Part shown: piece by piece, positions 1 to 8,462 of the stretch
How positions within the stretch are numbered: position 1 is the first letter of the stretch
How the letters are laid out: each line of letters opens with the position of its first letter
Assembly: GCA_900129595.1 (NCBI GenBank)
Contig: FQWG01000005.1
Span: forward strand, 1 to 64,000
Direction: 5' to 3'
Source: Flavobacterium frigidimaris
GTDB lineage: Bacteria; Bacteroidota; Bacteroidia; Flavobacteriales; Flavobacteriaceae
Length of the DNA stretch: 64,000 nt
Notes under the pieces: generated by a model
What the model was told of the DNA's origin: nothing
Database searches by the model: none
What the model saw: only the letters and a program-made list of their open reading frames with translations
Program-made: the position numbers and the translations under genes

Positions 1-59
1 GGCAATTTTTTCCTTCCCTTAAAATCAAAACATTAAAAGCCAAAATGGGCAACAAATAA
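1..59 (+). CDS. C-terminal tail of an upstream gene (partial)
   Basis: Frame 3 is open from base 3 to a TAA at 57-59 and would encode a basic tail ending KAKMGNK. The stop lies three bases before a strong terminator hairpin, the usual arrangement at the end of a plus-strand gene. The other two plus frames and the minus strand stop quickly. Only about 18 codons are visible, so no function can be given, and the reading could be accidental. Confidence 0.35.
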   Translation, partial: QFFPSLKIKTLKAKMGNK

Positions 60-61
60 AA

Positions 62-101
62 AGCCGTCTCAATTTTTGTTTTGAGACGGCTCCTTTTTTT
101 T
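62..101 (+). terminator. Rho-independent terminator
   Basis: An 11-bp perfect stem (AGCCGTCTCAA at 62-72, TTGAGACGGCT at 81-91) is followed by CC and a run of eight T. It ends transcription of the gene entering from the left edge and isolates the gene at 232. Confidence 0.85.
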
Positions 102-231
102 GGTCTGCATCGGTTAAAAATACCTTTTCGTCGATTAGTTTTGCCTTTCTGCATAATCAAGGCTAGATCCTAAAACATTGGCACTACTTTGGATTAATAT
201 TAAATAACATTAATACTTAATACCACGAAAA

Positions 232-732
232 ATGAAAAAAATAGGATTTGCATTAATACTACTGATGAGTGTTTTTGCGCACGCACAAGTTTCGATCAAT
301 GTTAATATTGGTACACCTCCAAGCTGGGGCCCACAAGGTTATGACGAGAGTAGATATTACTATCTGCCCGATATTGATACCTACTATGATGTCTCACAAA
401 AACAGTTTATTTATGACAATAATGGCAGATGGATTCGTGCAAGCAGATTGCCATCGCAGTACAGACAATATGATCTTTATGGAGGTTATAAAGTAGTTTT
501 AAGTGATTATAGAGGAGATGCTCCTTATGGTTATCATAAAAAACACAGAGCCGAATATCCAAAAGGCTATCACGGAAAACCTCAGAAAAATAGAGGAAAT
601 AAACCCGATAAGGCCTATAAACAAAATAACAAGTATAAAAATAACAACGGAAATTCTAAAAAAGATAATTCACACAAATCTAATGGAAATTCTAAAAAAG
701 ATCAGAATCATTCTCACGGTGATCACCGTTAA
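232..732 (+). CDS. Small secreted basic protein of unknown function
   Basis: 166 residues. A clear signal peptide (MKKIGFALILLMSVFAHAQ, cleavage after residue 19) directs export. Residues 20-95 form a Tyr/Asp-rich segment that looks folded. The last 70 residues are low-complexity, rich in Lys, Asn, His and Gly, with a doubled NGNSKKD motif and a His-rich end (NHSHGDHR). The tail could bind metal, polyanions or nucleic acid, but nothing in the sequence decides this. It stands alone between two terminators (62-101 and 756-780), so it is probably monocistronic. I recognise no named family beyond similar secreted proteins of flavobacteria. Confidence 0.75.
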   Translation: MKKIGFALILLMSVFAHAQVSINVNIGTPPSWGPQGYDESRYYYLPDIDTYYDVSQKQFIYDNNGRWIRASRLPSQYRQYDLYGGYKVVLSDYRGDAPYGYHKKHRAEYPKGYHGKPQKNRGNKPDKAYKQNNKYKNNNGNSKKDNSHKSNGNSKKDQNHSHGDHR

Positions 733-755
733 TTAAAATACAAATAGATGGAAAG

Positions 756-780
756 CGCCTCATAATTGAGGCGTTTTTTT
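756..780 (+). terminator. Rho-independent terminator
   Basis: A perfect 7-bp stem (CGCCTCA at 756-762, TGAGGCG at 767-773, loop TAAT) is followed directly by seven T. It lies 24 bases after the stop of the basic secreted protein. Confidence 0.8.
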
Positions 781-969
781 ATGTTGATTTTTTAATTTTT
801 CATCGGTTTACCCAGTATTAACATATCATAAATAATCGCCGGAAACAATTTTAATCGTTGTTTTAGCTCTGTTTTTAAATCGGTTTTATCGATTGATGAT
901 ATCGAAAAATAAGGTTTTATAAATATAGAAATTCTTTAGACCTTTGTACCAAATAATGATTGAACCAAA

Positions 970-1689
970 ATGAAAATAATACCGTTACAAGAAGGGAATT
1001 ACGTGGTTAATAGTGATAAAGAGTTCAGGCTTATTGATGAATTCCCATTAGATTCAGGACTTAAGATGGCTATTCAGCCTTTTTTGATCGTTACTCAAAA
1101 TGATTGTATACTTTTAGATTTAGGGTTGGGATTGAAGAAAAACGGAAAACCTTTAATTCATCATTTACTAGAAAGTCATGGTGTTGCACCAGAACAAATT
1201 ACAAAGATGCTGATTTCGCATTTTCATAAAGATCATATTGAAGGTATTGGTTCTTTTGAAGGAGATACTTTTATCCAGAATTTTCCACAGGCCACTATTT
1301 ATTTGCAAAGCAGAGAACTTGATTTTGCTTTGTCACAGCAGCATCCATCTTATAATTTGGAGCTATTAAATCAGTTACAATCGTTTTCTAATGTTGTAAA
1401 ACTGAAAGAGGATAAGGGACAAATAACCGATGAAATTTTCTATGAAGTTTCCGGAGGACATTCACCGTTTCATCAGGTATTCTGGATCAGGAAAAATAAC
1501 GAAATCACCTTTTACGGAGCAGATGATTTGCCGCAAGAAGCCTACTTAAAACTTCATGTGGCATACAAAACAGATTATGATGGTAAACGTGCGATGGAAT
1601 CCCGTAAAAAGTGGGAGCAACAAGCCAAAGAAGAACATTGGAAAGTTCTTTTGTATCATGATATGAAAGAGCCTGTTTTGGAATTTTAG
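970..1689 (+). CDS. MBL-fold metallo-hydrolase
   Basis: 239 residues, no signal peptide, so cytoplasmic. The metallo-beta-lactamase signature HFHKDH is at residues 84-89, preceded by the usual beta-strand with DLG (about 50-52). A downstream GGHSPFH segment supplies the next metal His and GADD a likely bridging Asp. The family hydrolyses esters, lactones or thioesters with a dinuclear metal centre. The substrate cannot be read from sequence; lactonase or quorum-quenching-like members share this layout. The gene is monocistronic and convergent with the MFS transporter gene across a bidirectional terminator. There is no sign that it belongs to the sugar clusters. Confidence 0.85.
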   Translation: MKIIPLQEGNYVVNSDKEFRLIDEFPLDSGLKMAIQPFLIVTQNDCILLDLGLGLKKNGKPLIHHLLESHGVAPEQITKMLISHFHKDHIEGIGSFEGDTFIQNFPQATIYLQSRELDFALSQQHPSYNLELLNQLQSFSNVVKLKEDKGQITDEIFYEVSGGHSPFHQVFWIRKNNEITFYGADDLPQEAYLKLHVAYKTDYDGKRAMESRKKWEQQAKEEHWKVLLYHDMKEPVLEF

Positions 1690-1882
1690 TCTCTAAGCAG
1701 AGAATAGAGATTAGAGTAAAGAAGAAAGAGTATAGAAAAAAGAGCGGATAATGTACTAAAAACAGATCTGAGAAATGTTGCTATGTGAATTGATGTAAAG
1801 TGAAACGTCTTTTTTAAGGATACAAAATCTATGTTTCGATGTGTTAAAAATAAGTACTTCCAATTAAACTATAATAAATATG

Positions 1883-1924
1883 AAAAAGGTTTGAATCAAA
1901 TAATTTTTGATTCAAACCTTTTTT
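1883..1924. terminator. Bidirectional terminator between convergent genes
   Basis: An 18-bp inverted repeat (1883-1900 and 1907-1924, core GGTTTGAATC / GATTCAAACC) starts with five A and ends with five T. It can therefore terminate both the MBL hydrolase from the left and the MFS operon from the right, whose last stop is at 1947. Confidence 0.85.
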
Positions 1925-1946
1925 ATAAGAGATCAAAACGAAAAGT

Positions 1947-3248
1947 TTATTTTACCTCTTTTACCTTGTGTCCAAAAACGCCAAAAGATAAAATAATAAT
2001 AAAACACAACAACGGAATTATATATCCCGATTGAATATCGTCGTGTTTCATATCAATTAAAGTTCCCATTCCGTAAGGTAATATCGCACCGCCAACAATT
2101 GACATTACAAGCCATGAAGACCCGGTTTCTGTATTCGATTTTAAGCCCACTATTCCCAAAGAAAAGATCGTTGGAAACATAATAGACATAAAAAACCCGA
2201 TTCCGCCAAGCGCGTAAATTACGTAAATTCCTGTTCCGTAAATGGCGACTAAACATAATAAAATACTGCATATGCAATAGATTGAAAGAAGCACATAGTC
2301 TTTAACGAATTTCAGAAAGAAAGTTCCAATAAAACGTCCGGCCATAAACAGGAATCCATAAATACCAAGATAATATCCGGCCGTTTTTTCGTCCAGTCCT
2401 GCACCTTGTTGTGCAATTCTGATAAAGAAACTGGTAATACAAACTTGTGCACCTACATAGAAAAACTGCGCTACAACTGCCCAGCTTAAATGACGAAATT
2501 TTAATACAGAGAAAAATCCCGGTTTTACTTCAACTTCTGCATGCTCTGCTTTCATAGAAGGTAAATGCATGAAATAAAATAAAATCGCCACCAAAACCAA
2601 TACGCTTCCCAAAATAATATAAGGTAATTTTACAGATGAAGCTTCTTCTAACAAATAGGCCGCTCTTGCAGCATCTGGCATTGCAGTCATTTGTTCCGGT
2701 GTATGATTGGTTCCCGAAAGGATAAATAATGAACCCACAATTGGCGCAACCATCGCAGCCAAACCATTGAAGGAAGCCGCTAAATTCAATCGTTTTGAGG
2801 AGGATTCAGGGGGACCTAAAATTGCTGCATACGGATTGGCACTCGTTTCAAGAATTGTTAGTCCACAGCCAATTACAAATAAAGCGAATAAGAACAATTC
2901 GTAAGTTCTGGTATTTGCCGCAGGAACAAACAGAAAAGCACCAGTTGCGAAAACTAACAATCCGGTAATAATACTGTTTTTATAACCAAATCTTTTTATG
3001 AGCATCCCTGCCGGAATGGCCATTATAAAATAAGCAAAAAATACGGCAGTATCAATCAAAGTAGATTGGCGATTGTTTAATTCGCAAGCCTTTTTTAGGT
3101 GTGGAATTAAAATAGAATCCAGATTATGCGCCATTCCCCAAAGGAAAAATAAACTGGTAATTAGTATAAAAGGCAAAAGGTATTTTTTACCTGTTCCTTT
3201 TTCTGTGGCAGCTTCGTGTTGATCGCCGGTTTGATTGGTTATTTGCAT
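1947..3248 (-). CDS. fucP: FucP-family sugar:proton symporter (MFS)
   Basis: 433 residues with about 12 hydrophobic segments, an inner-membrane major facilitator. Features typical of FucP relatives are the N-terminal ITSLFFLWGMAHNLDSILIP segment, the FFAYFIMAIPAG segment of helix 2 and the helix-4/5 ETSANPYAA motif. The family imports L-fucose, and in some members other sugars, by proton symport. It is the last gene of the minus-strand operon, 115 bases after the MaoC gene, and ends at the bidirectional terminator. Its position opposite a deoxysugar oxidation operon supports L-fucose or a related deoxysugar as substrate, but specificity is inferred and the symbol is by family only. Confidence 0.85.
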   Translation of the reverse strand: MQITNQTGDQHEAATEKGTGKKYLLPFILITSLFFLWGMAHNLDSILIPHLKKACELNNRQSTLIDTAVFFAYFIMAIPAGMLIKRFGYKNSIITGLLVFATGAFLFVPAANTRTYELFLFALFVIGCGLTILETSANPYAAILGPPESSSKRLNLAASFNGLAAMVAPIVGSLFILSGTNHTPEQMTAMPDAARAAYLLEEASSVKLPYIILGSVLVLVAILFYFMHLPSMKAEHAEVEVKPGFFSVLKFRHLSWAVVAQFFYVGAQVCITSFFIRIAQQGAGLDEKTAGYYLGIYGFLFMAGRFIGTFFLKFVKDYVLLSIYCICSILLCLVAIYGTGIYVIYALGGIGFFMSIMFPTIFSLGIVGLKSNTETGSSWLVMSIVGGAILPYGMGTLIDMKHDDIQSGYIIPLLCFIIILSFGVFGHKVKEVK

Positions 3249-3363
3249 AGTTTTTTTTAGTTAATAGGTTCAAGGTGCAAAGTGACAAAGGTTCAGAAGT
3301 TTTTTTTTGCAACTCTGCGACTTTGCGCGATTATTTTAATGCTACACTTAGCAGCTTAGAAAC

Positions 3364-3807
3364 TTAGAGCCTCTTTTTTACGAGTAATAAATGATCACAA
3401 ACGAGAACAACTTCTCCTTTTTGATTGATAATTTCAACGTGTTCTGTTACAGTTCCCATATCCGGTTTTTTAGCTTCTGCTTTTTCTGAGATGGTAATTT
3501 CAGAATGAATCGTGTCGCCAATGTGCACCGGTTTTACAAATCGCATTCTGTCGTATCCTTTAGAAAAAGCTTCCGGATTAATTTCAGATGCGGTCAGGCC
3601 GATTCCGATGCTAAAGACCATAGTTCCGTGTGCAATGCGCTGTCCGAAAGGTTGTGTTTTGCACCATTCTTCATCCATGTGATGCGGAAAAAAATCTCCT
3701 GTGTGACCTGCGTGAACCACAAAGTCAGTTTCGGTAATTGTTCGGCCAAAAGTGACGCGTTTATCGCCAATTTGATACTCTTCAAAAAAGGTTGATTTGA
3801 AATACAT
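3364..3807 (-). CDS. MaoC-like hot-dog (R)-hydratase/dehydratase
   Basis: 147 residues, cytoplasmic, a single hot-dog domain of the usual length for MaoC/PhaJ proteins. The catalytic Asp-His pair sits in [14 protein letters not shown] (about residues 35-48), followed by the conserved AHGTM segment. Such enzymes add or remove water across the 2,3 double bond of a CoA thioester. Sitting in one operon with two CoA-transferases, it suggests that an acid is activated to a CoA ester and then hydrated or dehydrated. Family III CoA-transferase plus MaoC hydratase is the logic of mesaconate/itaconate-type pathways, but no matching lyase is seen here. Substrate unknown. Confidence 0.82.
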   Translation of the reverse strand: MYFKSTFFEEYQIGDKRVTFGRTITETDFVVHAGHTGDFFPHHMDEEWCKTQPFGQRIAHGTMVFSIGIGLTASEINPEAFSKGYDRMRFVKPVHIGDTIHSEITISEKAEAKKPDMGTVTEHVEIINQKGEVVLVCDHLLLVKKRL

Positions 3808-3830
3808 ATATTTTTTAGTTTAAAAGTTGC

Positions 3831-3868
3831 AAAGTCATAAAGTCAATCACTTTTGACTTTATGACTTT
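3831..3868. repeat. Intergenic hairpin, 16-bp perfect stem
   Basis: AAAGTCATAAAGTCAA (3831-3846) and its exact complement (3853-3868) are separated by six bases. It fills the 77-base spacer between the Gfo/Idh/MocA and MaoC genes of the minus-strand operon. There is no T-run on the operon strand, so it is more likely an RNA stem affecting stability or relative expression than a terminator. Confidence 0.7.
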
Positions 3869-3884
3869 CGACTTGCGACTGATT

Positions 3885-4952
3885 TTACAGTTCGCCAAGA
3901 GAAACTCCTCCGTTTTTATTACTGACATAGCAGGCTTCAACAACTTTCATAGTGTCGAGAACGTCCAGAACACTTGCCAGTAATTTAGTGTCAGAGCCTT
4001 CTTTAAATCGCATTAAATTTGACATTGTTCCTATAAAAGCTTCGGGAAACCAGGAACCTTCCAATTCGATTTTTTTCCATTCGTATTCGCCGTTTTCATT
4101 TAGTATCGAATATTCAAATTCATCCGGTAATCCATCAGGATAATTCATTAATAAACCCATTTTGGCTTTGATCGCTCCTTTGGTTCCTTCCCATTTGATG
4201 TAGCTTTCTTCATGTTTAGGACCAAAATGGTGGTCGTGATTGGTGTTGATTACGACGTGTTTGTCTTCTCCGTAATCCAAAATAATGGTAGAACGGCAGG
4301 AGGATAATTTCTTTAACGGATGTTTTGCTGTTTTGGCCATCACACTTTTCGGATTTCCCAAAAAGGACCTGATGCAATCGATATAGTGAACACTATGAAA
4401 AAGAATTTCCAATCTAGGATGTTCCTTAATTAACGGGAACAATTCCCAAGGGGTGTTTACGGTAACTTTAAATTCAAAATCGTACAATTCACCAATAATT
4501 CCTTCATTGATCAAATGTCTTGCAGCACTTACAAATGAAGCAAAACGCAATTGAAAATTAATTGCTGCCACCAGGTTTTTACGTTCGCAGACCGCGATGA
4601 TTTCACGTGCCTGAGCAAGATCATTTCCCATAGGTTTCTGGATCAAAACTGCGGCTCCGTTAGGCAATTGTTCCAATATTTCGATGTACTGATCGGGCAG
4701 CACTGTAATGTCGTAAACAGCGTTTGATGGTGCATTTTTAACTGCGTCAGCAACGTTTTCAAAAACATGGGCAATCTTGAATTGTTTTGCCAGATCTTGT
4801 GCTTTAGAAATCGTTCTGTTGGTGATACCAAAAACAGTAAAACCGGCCATTTCATAAGCAGGCAAATGCGCATCTTTTACAATTCCGCTTGCTCCGATGA
4901 TGATGATCGGCTGGTTCGTTTCCGGTAATTTAGGTTGATAGGGAATATTCAT
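3885..4952 (-). CDS. Gfo/Idh/MocA-family oxidoreductase
   Basis: 355 residues, no signal peptide. The N-terminal Rossmann fold has IIIGASGIVKDAHLPAYEMAG (glycine-rich NAD(P) loop, about residues 16-36, slightly non-canonical). IQKPMG takes the place of the usual EKP motif near residue 104. A C-terminal alpha/beta substrate domain contains HSVHYIDCIRSFLGNP with the family's conserved His-His-x-x-Asp-like segment. Members oxidise or reduce sugars, cyclitols and sugar acids. It starts two bases after the stop of the second solute-binding-like gene, so translation is probably coupled. Substrate not known. Confidence 0.85.
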   Translation of the reverse strand: MNIPYQPKLPETNQPIIIIGASGIVKDAHLPAYEMAGFTVFGITNRTISKAQDLAKQFKIAHVFENVADAVKNAPSNAVYDITVLPDQYIEILEQLPNGAAVLIQKPMGNDLAQAREIIAVCERKNLVAAINFQLRFASFVSAARHLINEGIIGELYDFEFKVTVNTPWELFPLIKEHPRLEILFHSVHYIDCIRSFLGNPKSVMAKTAKHPLKKLSSCRSTIILDYGEDKHVVINTNHDHHFGPKHEESYIKWEGTKGAIKAKMGLLMNYPDGLPDEFEYSILNENGEYEWKKIELEGSWFPEAFIGTMSNLMRFKEGSDTKLLASVLDVLDTMKVVEACYVSNKNGGVSLGEL

Positions 4953-4954
4953 GT

Positions 4955-6178
4955 CTATTCTATTTTTTGAATATTAATTTGTGTCTCTTCTAATAATTGT
5001 GCCGAAGGAATATCACTATTTATGGCTTTTAAAACCATATGATCGATAAATTCAGCAACTTTTGGCCAAATTGGCGTTTGTGGTAATGTCAGCGCATTTT
5101 CGTGAAGCATTTCCAGTTTATGGTAAAACGGAATTAAAGTATTAATTTCTTCATCTTTCCAGGTCGATTTTCGGCAGCCAATTCCGCCTTCGATGGTCAA
5201 TAGTTTGTCACTTTCAGGTGTAGTGGCAAATCGTAAAAAATCGTAAGCTAATCTTTTGTGTTTGCTTCCCGAACCAATTGTATACAGCCAATACACATTC
5301 AAAGAAGCTGTTTTATGATTTGGGTCGGATGGGAGAGAAGTAATATCAATTTTTCCTTTCACTTTTGATTCTTCGATAACTTCAGCCATCGAAGCAAATC
5401 CGAACCAATTGATTGCCATTGCTGCTTGTCCATCGGCGAAAGCCATTCCGGCTTCAACTGAACCAAATTCTTTCGACTTGGGATGAACAGCATTTTTGTT
5501 ATTTACGATTTTACGATAAAAATCTAAAGCCTGAACCGCTGCGTCGCTATGAATCGAGATTTGATTTTTCTCGTTGATCAACGATCCGCCACGAGTCCAC
5601 AACTGCAGGCAGAAATCAAAAACCATATTGTGCCCGTCCGGATAATTAGCAAAAATACAGCCGTATAGATTTTGTTCGGGACGGTTAAAAAAGGTTGCAA
5701 TTTCTGTAAATTCTGTCCAGGTTTTTGGAGTAGAAAGCGCATAACCAAACTGCTTTTTGAAATTCTCTTTTTCAGTTTCGTTCTCAAATAAATCCTTTCT
5801 GTAAATTAAACATTCTGGTCCATCGTGAAAAGGAAGTCCGTATGTGCCATTATCCAATTTTTGCAAATGCAAAAGCGATTTGTGCCATCCGTAGGGATAA
5901 CTTTCAGGAGGATTTTCTGCTATGAATGAATACAAATCAAGAACCGCTTTTTCGTGTACGGCATCATAAATCCAATCGGTATTGAGGTGTGCAATATCCC
6001 ATTTTCCTTCTTTTAAACCTTTTTTTAAAATTGTAGTTTCATAAAGTTCGTGCAATTCGAGGGGAACCATTTCGGCTTCAATCTGAATATTATTTTCAAT
6101 ACAAAATAAATCCCATAGCTTTTGCAGCGTACTTTCGAAAGGATCGAATTTGCGGACAGCGATTCTTATTTTCTTCAT
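4955..6178 (-). CDS. Solute-binding-like protein without signal peptide (2)
   Basis: 407 residues resembling family 1 extracellular solute-binding proteins (MalE/UgpB type): WDIAHLNTDWIYDA, YGLPFHDGPECLIYRKDLFE, GMAFADGQAAMAINWFG and a C-terminal hinge-lobe region. The N-terminus (MKKIRIAVRKFDPFESTLQ) starts straight into the first beta-strand. It has no hydrophobic core, no lipobox and no signal peptidase site, so the protein should be cytoplasmic. The start overlaps the upstream CoA-transferase stop by one base (TAATG), leaving no room for a missed leader. No ABC permease or ATPase gene is nearby. The likely role is binding or sensing a small molecule for the co-encoded enzymes; this is inference. 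Confidence 0.8.
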   Translation of the reverse strand: MKKIRIAVRKFDPFESTLQKLWDLFCIENNIQIEAEMVPLELHELYETTILKKGLKEGKWDIAHLNTDWIYDAVHEKAVLDLYSFIAENPPESYPYGWHKSLLHLQKLDNGTYGLPFHDGPECLIYRKDLFENETEKENFKKQFGYALSTPKTWTEFTEIATFFNRPEQNLYGCIFANYPDGHNMVFDFCLQLWTRGGSLINEKNQISIHSDAAVQALDFYRKIVNNKNAVHPKSKEFGSVEAGMAFADGQAAMAINWFGFASMAEVIEESKVKGKIDITSLPSDPNHKTASLNVYWLYTIGSGSKHKRLAYDFLRFATTPESDKLLTIEGGIGCRKSTWKDEEINTLIPFYHKLEMLHENALTLPQTPIWPKVAEFIDHMVLKAINSDIPSAQLLEETQINIQKIE

Positions 6179-7317
6179 TATACAGCTATAAATTCTTTAA
6201 TAATTTTCTCATTGTCCTGTCCTAATTTTGGAGAACCTTTACTTGAAGTCAAATATTCCCCGTCAATTTTAATGGGACATCTTGTCGTTTGATACGAATA
6301 ACCATCCAGCATTGTTACTTTTTGCGTAAAGTCTAAAATCTTGAATCCATCTTCAGCAAAAAGCTCCTGATAGTTTAAAACTCCGGCACACCAAATGTCT
6401 GCAGGTTCTAAAATATTCAGCCAAAAATCAGTATTCCGGGTTTGCAAATGAGTTGCCAGAATATTCTTGATTTGGTCTCTTAAAGTAAATTTATTTTCAG
6501 GAAACGCCAAAAGCGCATCACATTTTAAAAGTGAAGCCAAAACCGGAATCGAACCCATCGCCAAAGCCAGAAAGCCATTTTTGGTTTTGTAAATTCCGTA
6601 TGGTGCCCCTAAATAGGCGTGAGCATTATTGGTTTTAGTTCGAACAGGTAATTCACCGCCATCATTAAAATAAGTCGTGATCGTTTCAAACTGAAAATCA
6701 AAAGCCGATTCCAGCATACTGACCTGTACCGAAGCGCCAATATTGTGAGTGACTTTTCTGTACAAAGCGGCCAAAATTCCCTGAGCCAGATGTGCTCCGG
6801 CAAGCATGTCGACGATCGATAAACCCATTGGTACCGGACCATCATCCTGATTCCCGCTCAGCCATGTCAAGGCCGTTAAGGATTGTAATAATAAATCCTG
6901 TCCCGGTAAATCTTTTAAGTCTGGATGTTCGCCAAAACCTGAAATAGAAGCATAAATTACATTTGGATTAATGGCTTTGAGATCATCATAACTTAAACCC
7001 ACGCGTTCCATAACTCCGGGTCTGAAGTTATGCATGACAACGTCGGCTTTAGCCAATAGTTTCTTTAATTTTTCTAATTCTGATGGTTCTTTAAAATCAA
7101 TGGCAAATGATTCTTTGTTTCTGTTGATGGTATGAAATACTGACGATTCGCCATTCATAATCAAATCAGAAGTATATAAGGTCCGGCAGATATCGCCTGT
7201 TCCCGGTTTCTCAATTTTTATCACGCGCGCACCCAAATCAGCCAATCGCAAACTTGCTGATGGCCCGGAAAGAAACTGGCTAAAATCTACTATTAAATAA
7301 TCTTCTAATGGTTTCAT
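6178..7317 (-). CDS. CaiB/BaiF (family III) CoA-transferase 2
   Basis: 379 residues, cytoplasmic. It has the family III N-terminus (LSGPSASLRLADLGARVIKI), the NRNKES segment, HNFRPGVMERVG and the active-site region PGQDLLLQ, whose Asp141 aligns with the acyl-CoA-forming Asp of formyl-CoA transferase. This suggests an active enzyme moving CoA between carboxylic acids. It is a close paralogue of the neighbouring CoA-transferase, with Asp141 at the same residue number. The two genes overlap by four bases, so they may form a heteromer or handle donor and acceptor variants. Acid substrate unknown. Confidence 0.87.
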   Translation of the reverse strand: MKPLEDYLIVDFSQFLSGPSASLRLADLGARVIKIEKPGTGDICRTLYTSDLIMNGESSVFHTINRNKESFAIDFKEPSELEKLKKLLAKADVVMHNFRPGVMERVGLSYDDLKAINPNVIYASISGFGEHPDLKDLPGQDLLLQSLTALTWLSGNQDDGPVPMGLSIVDMLAGAHLAQGILAALYRKVTHNIGASVQVSMLESAFDFQFETITTYFNDGGELPVRTKTNNAHAYLGAPYGIYKTKNGFLALAMGSIPVLASLLKCDALLAFPENKFTLRDQIKNILATHLQTRNTDFWLNILEPADIWCAGVLNYQELFAEDGFKILDFTQKVTMLDGYSYQTTRCPIKIDGEYLTSSKGSPKLGQDNEKIIKEFIAV

Positions 7318-8462
7318 GCGTTGTTTAAAAATTGTTTGTGTATGGCTAAATTATCTTCTCCAACTTTAGGAGCTGCTTTTGGGCTTATTAAAATTTTTCC
7401 GTCAAGCTGAATTGGACTTCTCGTAGTGATCATTGTTTTTCCGTCGGTATTTTCTACGATTTGTTTCAGTTGTAATTCCTTTACGAAAGGCTGGTTGTCC
7501 AATTCTTCATAATTAAATACTTTTCCGCACCATATTCCTTTTTTTTGGAGTACTTCCAGCCAATAATCGGCTGTTTGAGAGGCTAATTTTTCACTTAAAA
7601 TAGTCCTGATTTCATCCCGATGCGTAAACCAATCCTGTTTGTCAGCGTACTTATTTAAGTCTAATCCTAAAGCATTTCCAATAAAAATCAAATCGCCCAT
7701 CGCTAAGGAAAGATAACCTTCCTGAGTGGGATAAACGCCGTATGGAGCGCTTAAAAAAGCATGTGCACTTCCTTTTATATCACCTCTTTCAGGCAACTGA
7801 CCTCCATCATTTAAGAAAGAAGTAATCGCTTCAAACTGAACATCCAAAACCGATTCTAACAAACTTACTTCGACCAAAACTCCTTTTCCGGTTTTGGCTC
7901 TTTTGAGTAATGCCGCCAAGATTCCCTGAACAAAATGATTACCGCACATTAAATCGGCTACAGCCAAACCAAACGGAACGGGTTCCTGACTCTTTCTGCC
8001 GCTCAACCAGCTTAATCCTGATAATGATTGCAACAATAAATCCTGTCCCGGTTTTTTTGACCACGGACCAATAGTGCCGTAACCTGTAATAGTTCCGTAT
8101 ATTATTTTGGGGTTGATAGCCAATGTTTCATTAAAGTCCAGTCCTATTTTTTCCATTACGCCCGGTCTGAAATTATGTGTCATAATGTCAGCCTGAGCGA
8201 TCAGTTTTTTAATTAAAATTAAATCTTCAGGGTTTTTAAGATCGGCTGCAAAAGATTCTTTATTTCGGTTAATGGTATGAAACAACAAACTGCTGTCATC
8301 AACAAAGAGATCTTTTATGCTCAGTTGCCTGCAGGCTTCTCCTTTTACAGGACGTTCGATTTTGATGACTCTGGCACCCAAATCAGCCAGTTTTAATCCC
8401 GCTGACGGACCTGCCAAAAACTGGCAAAACTCCAATACAACTAATCCTTCAAGTGGTCTCAT
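7314..8462 (-). CDS. CaiB/BaiF (family III) CoA-transferase 1
   Basis: 382 residues, cytoplasmic. It keeps the same landmarks as its downstream paralogue: LAGPSAGLKLADLGARVIKI, NRNKESFAADLKNPEDL, HNFRPGVMEKIGLDF and PGQDLLLQSLSGLSWLSG with Asp141 as predicted nucleophile. The two proteins keep nearly constant spacing over the first 150 residues, pointing to a tandem duplication. The start overlaps the upstream solute-binding-like gene by four bases (ATGA), so translation is coupled. Its specificity cannot be read directly. The combination with MaoC and Gfo genes suggests degradation of an organic or sugar-derived acid. Confidence 0.87.
   Translation of the reverse strand: MRPLEGLVVLEFCQFLAGPSAGLKLADLGARVIKIERPVKGEACRQLSIKDLFVDDSSLLFHTINRNKESFAADLKNPEDLILIKKLIAQADIMTHNFRPGVMEKIGLDFNETLAINPKIIYGTITGYGTIGPWSKKPGQDLLLQSLSGLSWLSGRKSQEPVPFGLAVADLMCGNHFVQGILAALLKRAKTGKGVLVEVSLLESVLDVQFEAITSFLNDGGQLPERGDIKGSAHAFLSAPYGVYPTQEGYLSLAMGDLIFIGNALGLDLNKYADKQDWFTHRDEIRTILSEKLASQTADYWLEVLQKKGIWCGKVFNYEELDNQPFVKELQLKQIVENTDGKTMITTRSPIQLDGKILISPKAAPKVGEDNLAIHKQFLNNA

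Noticed and set aside
1831..2034. 67-codon plus-strand ORF between the MBL and MFS genes
   Set aside because: It runs through the bidirectional terminator and into the antisense end of the MFS gene; composition is not protein-like.
3364..3807. MaoC protein as the missing sugar-acid dehydratase of the deoxysugar pathway
   Set aside because: MaoC enzymes act on CoA thioesters; free L-fuconate or L-rhamnonate would not be a substrate without prior CoA activation, for which there is no evidence.
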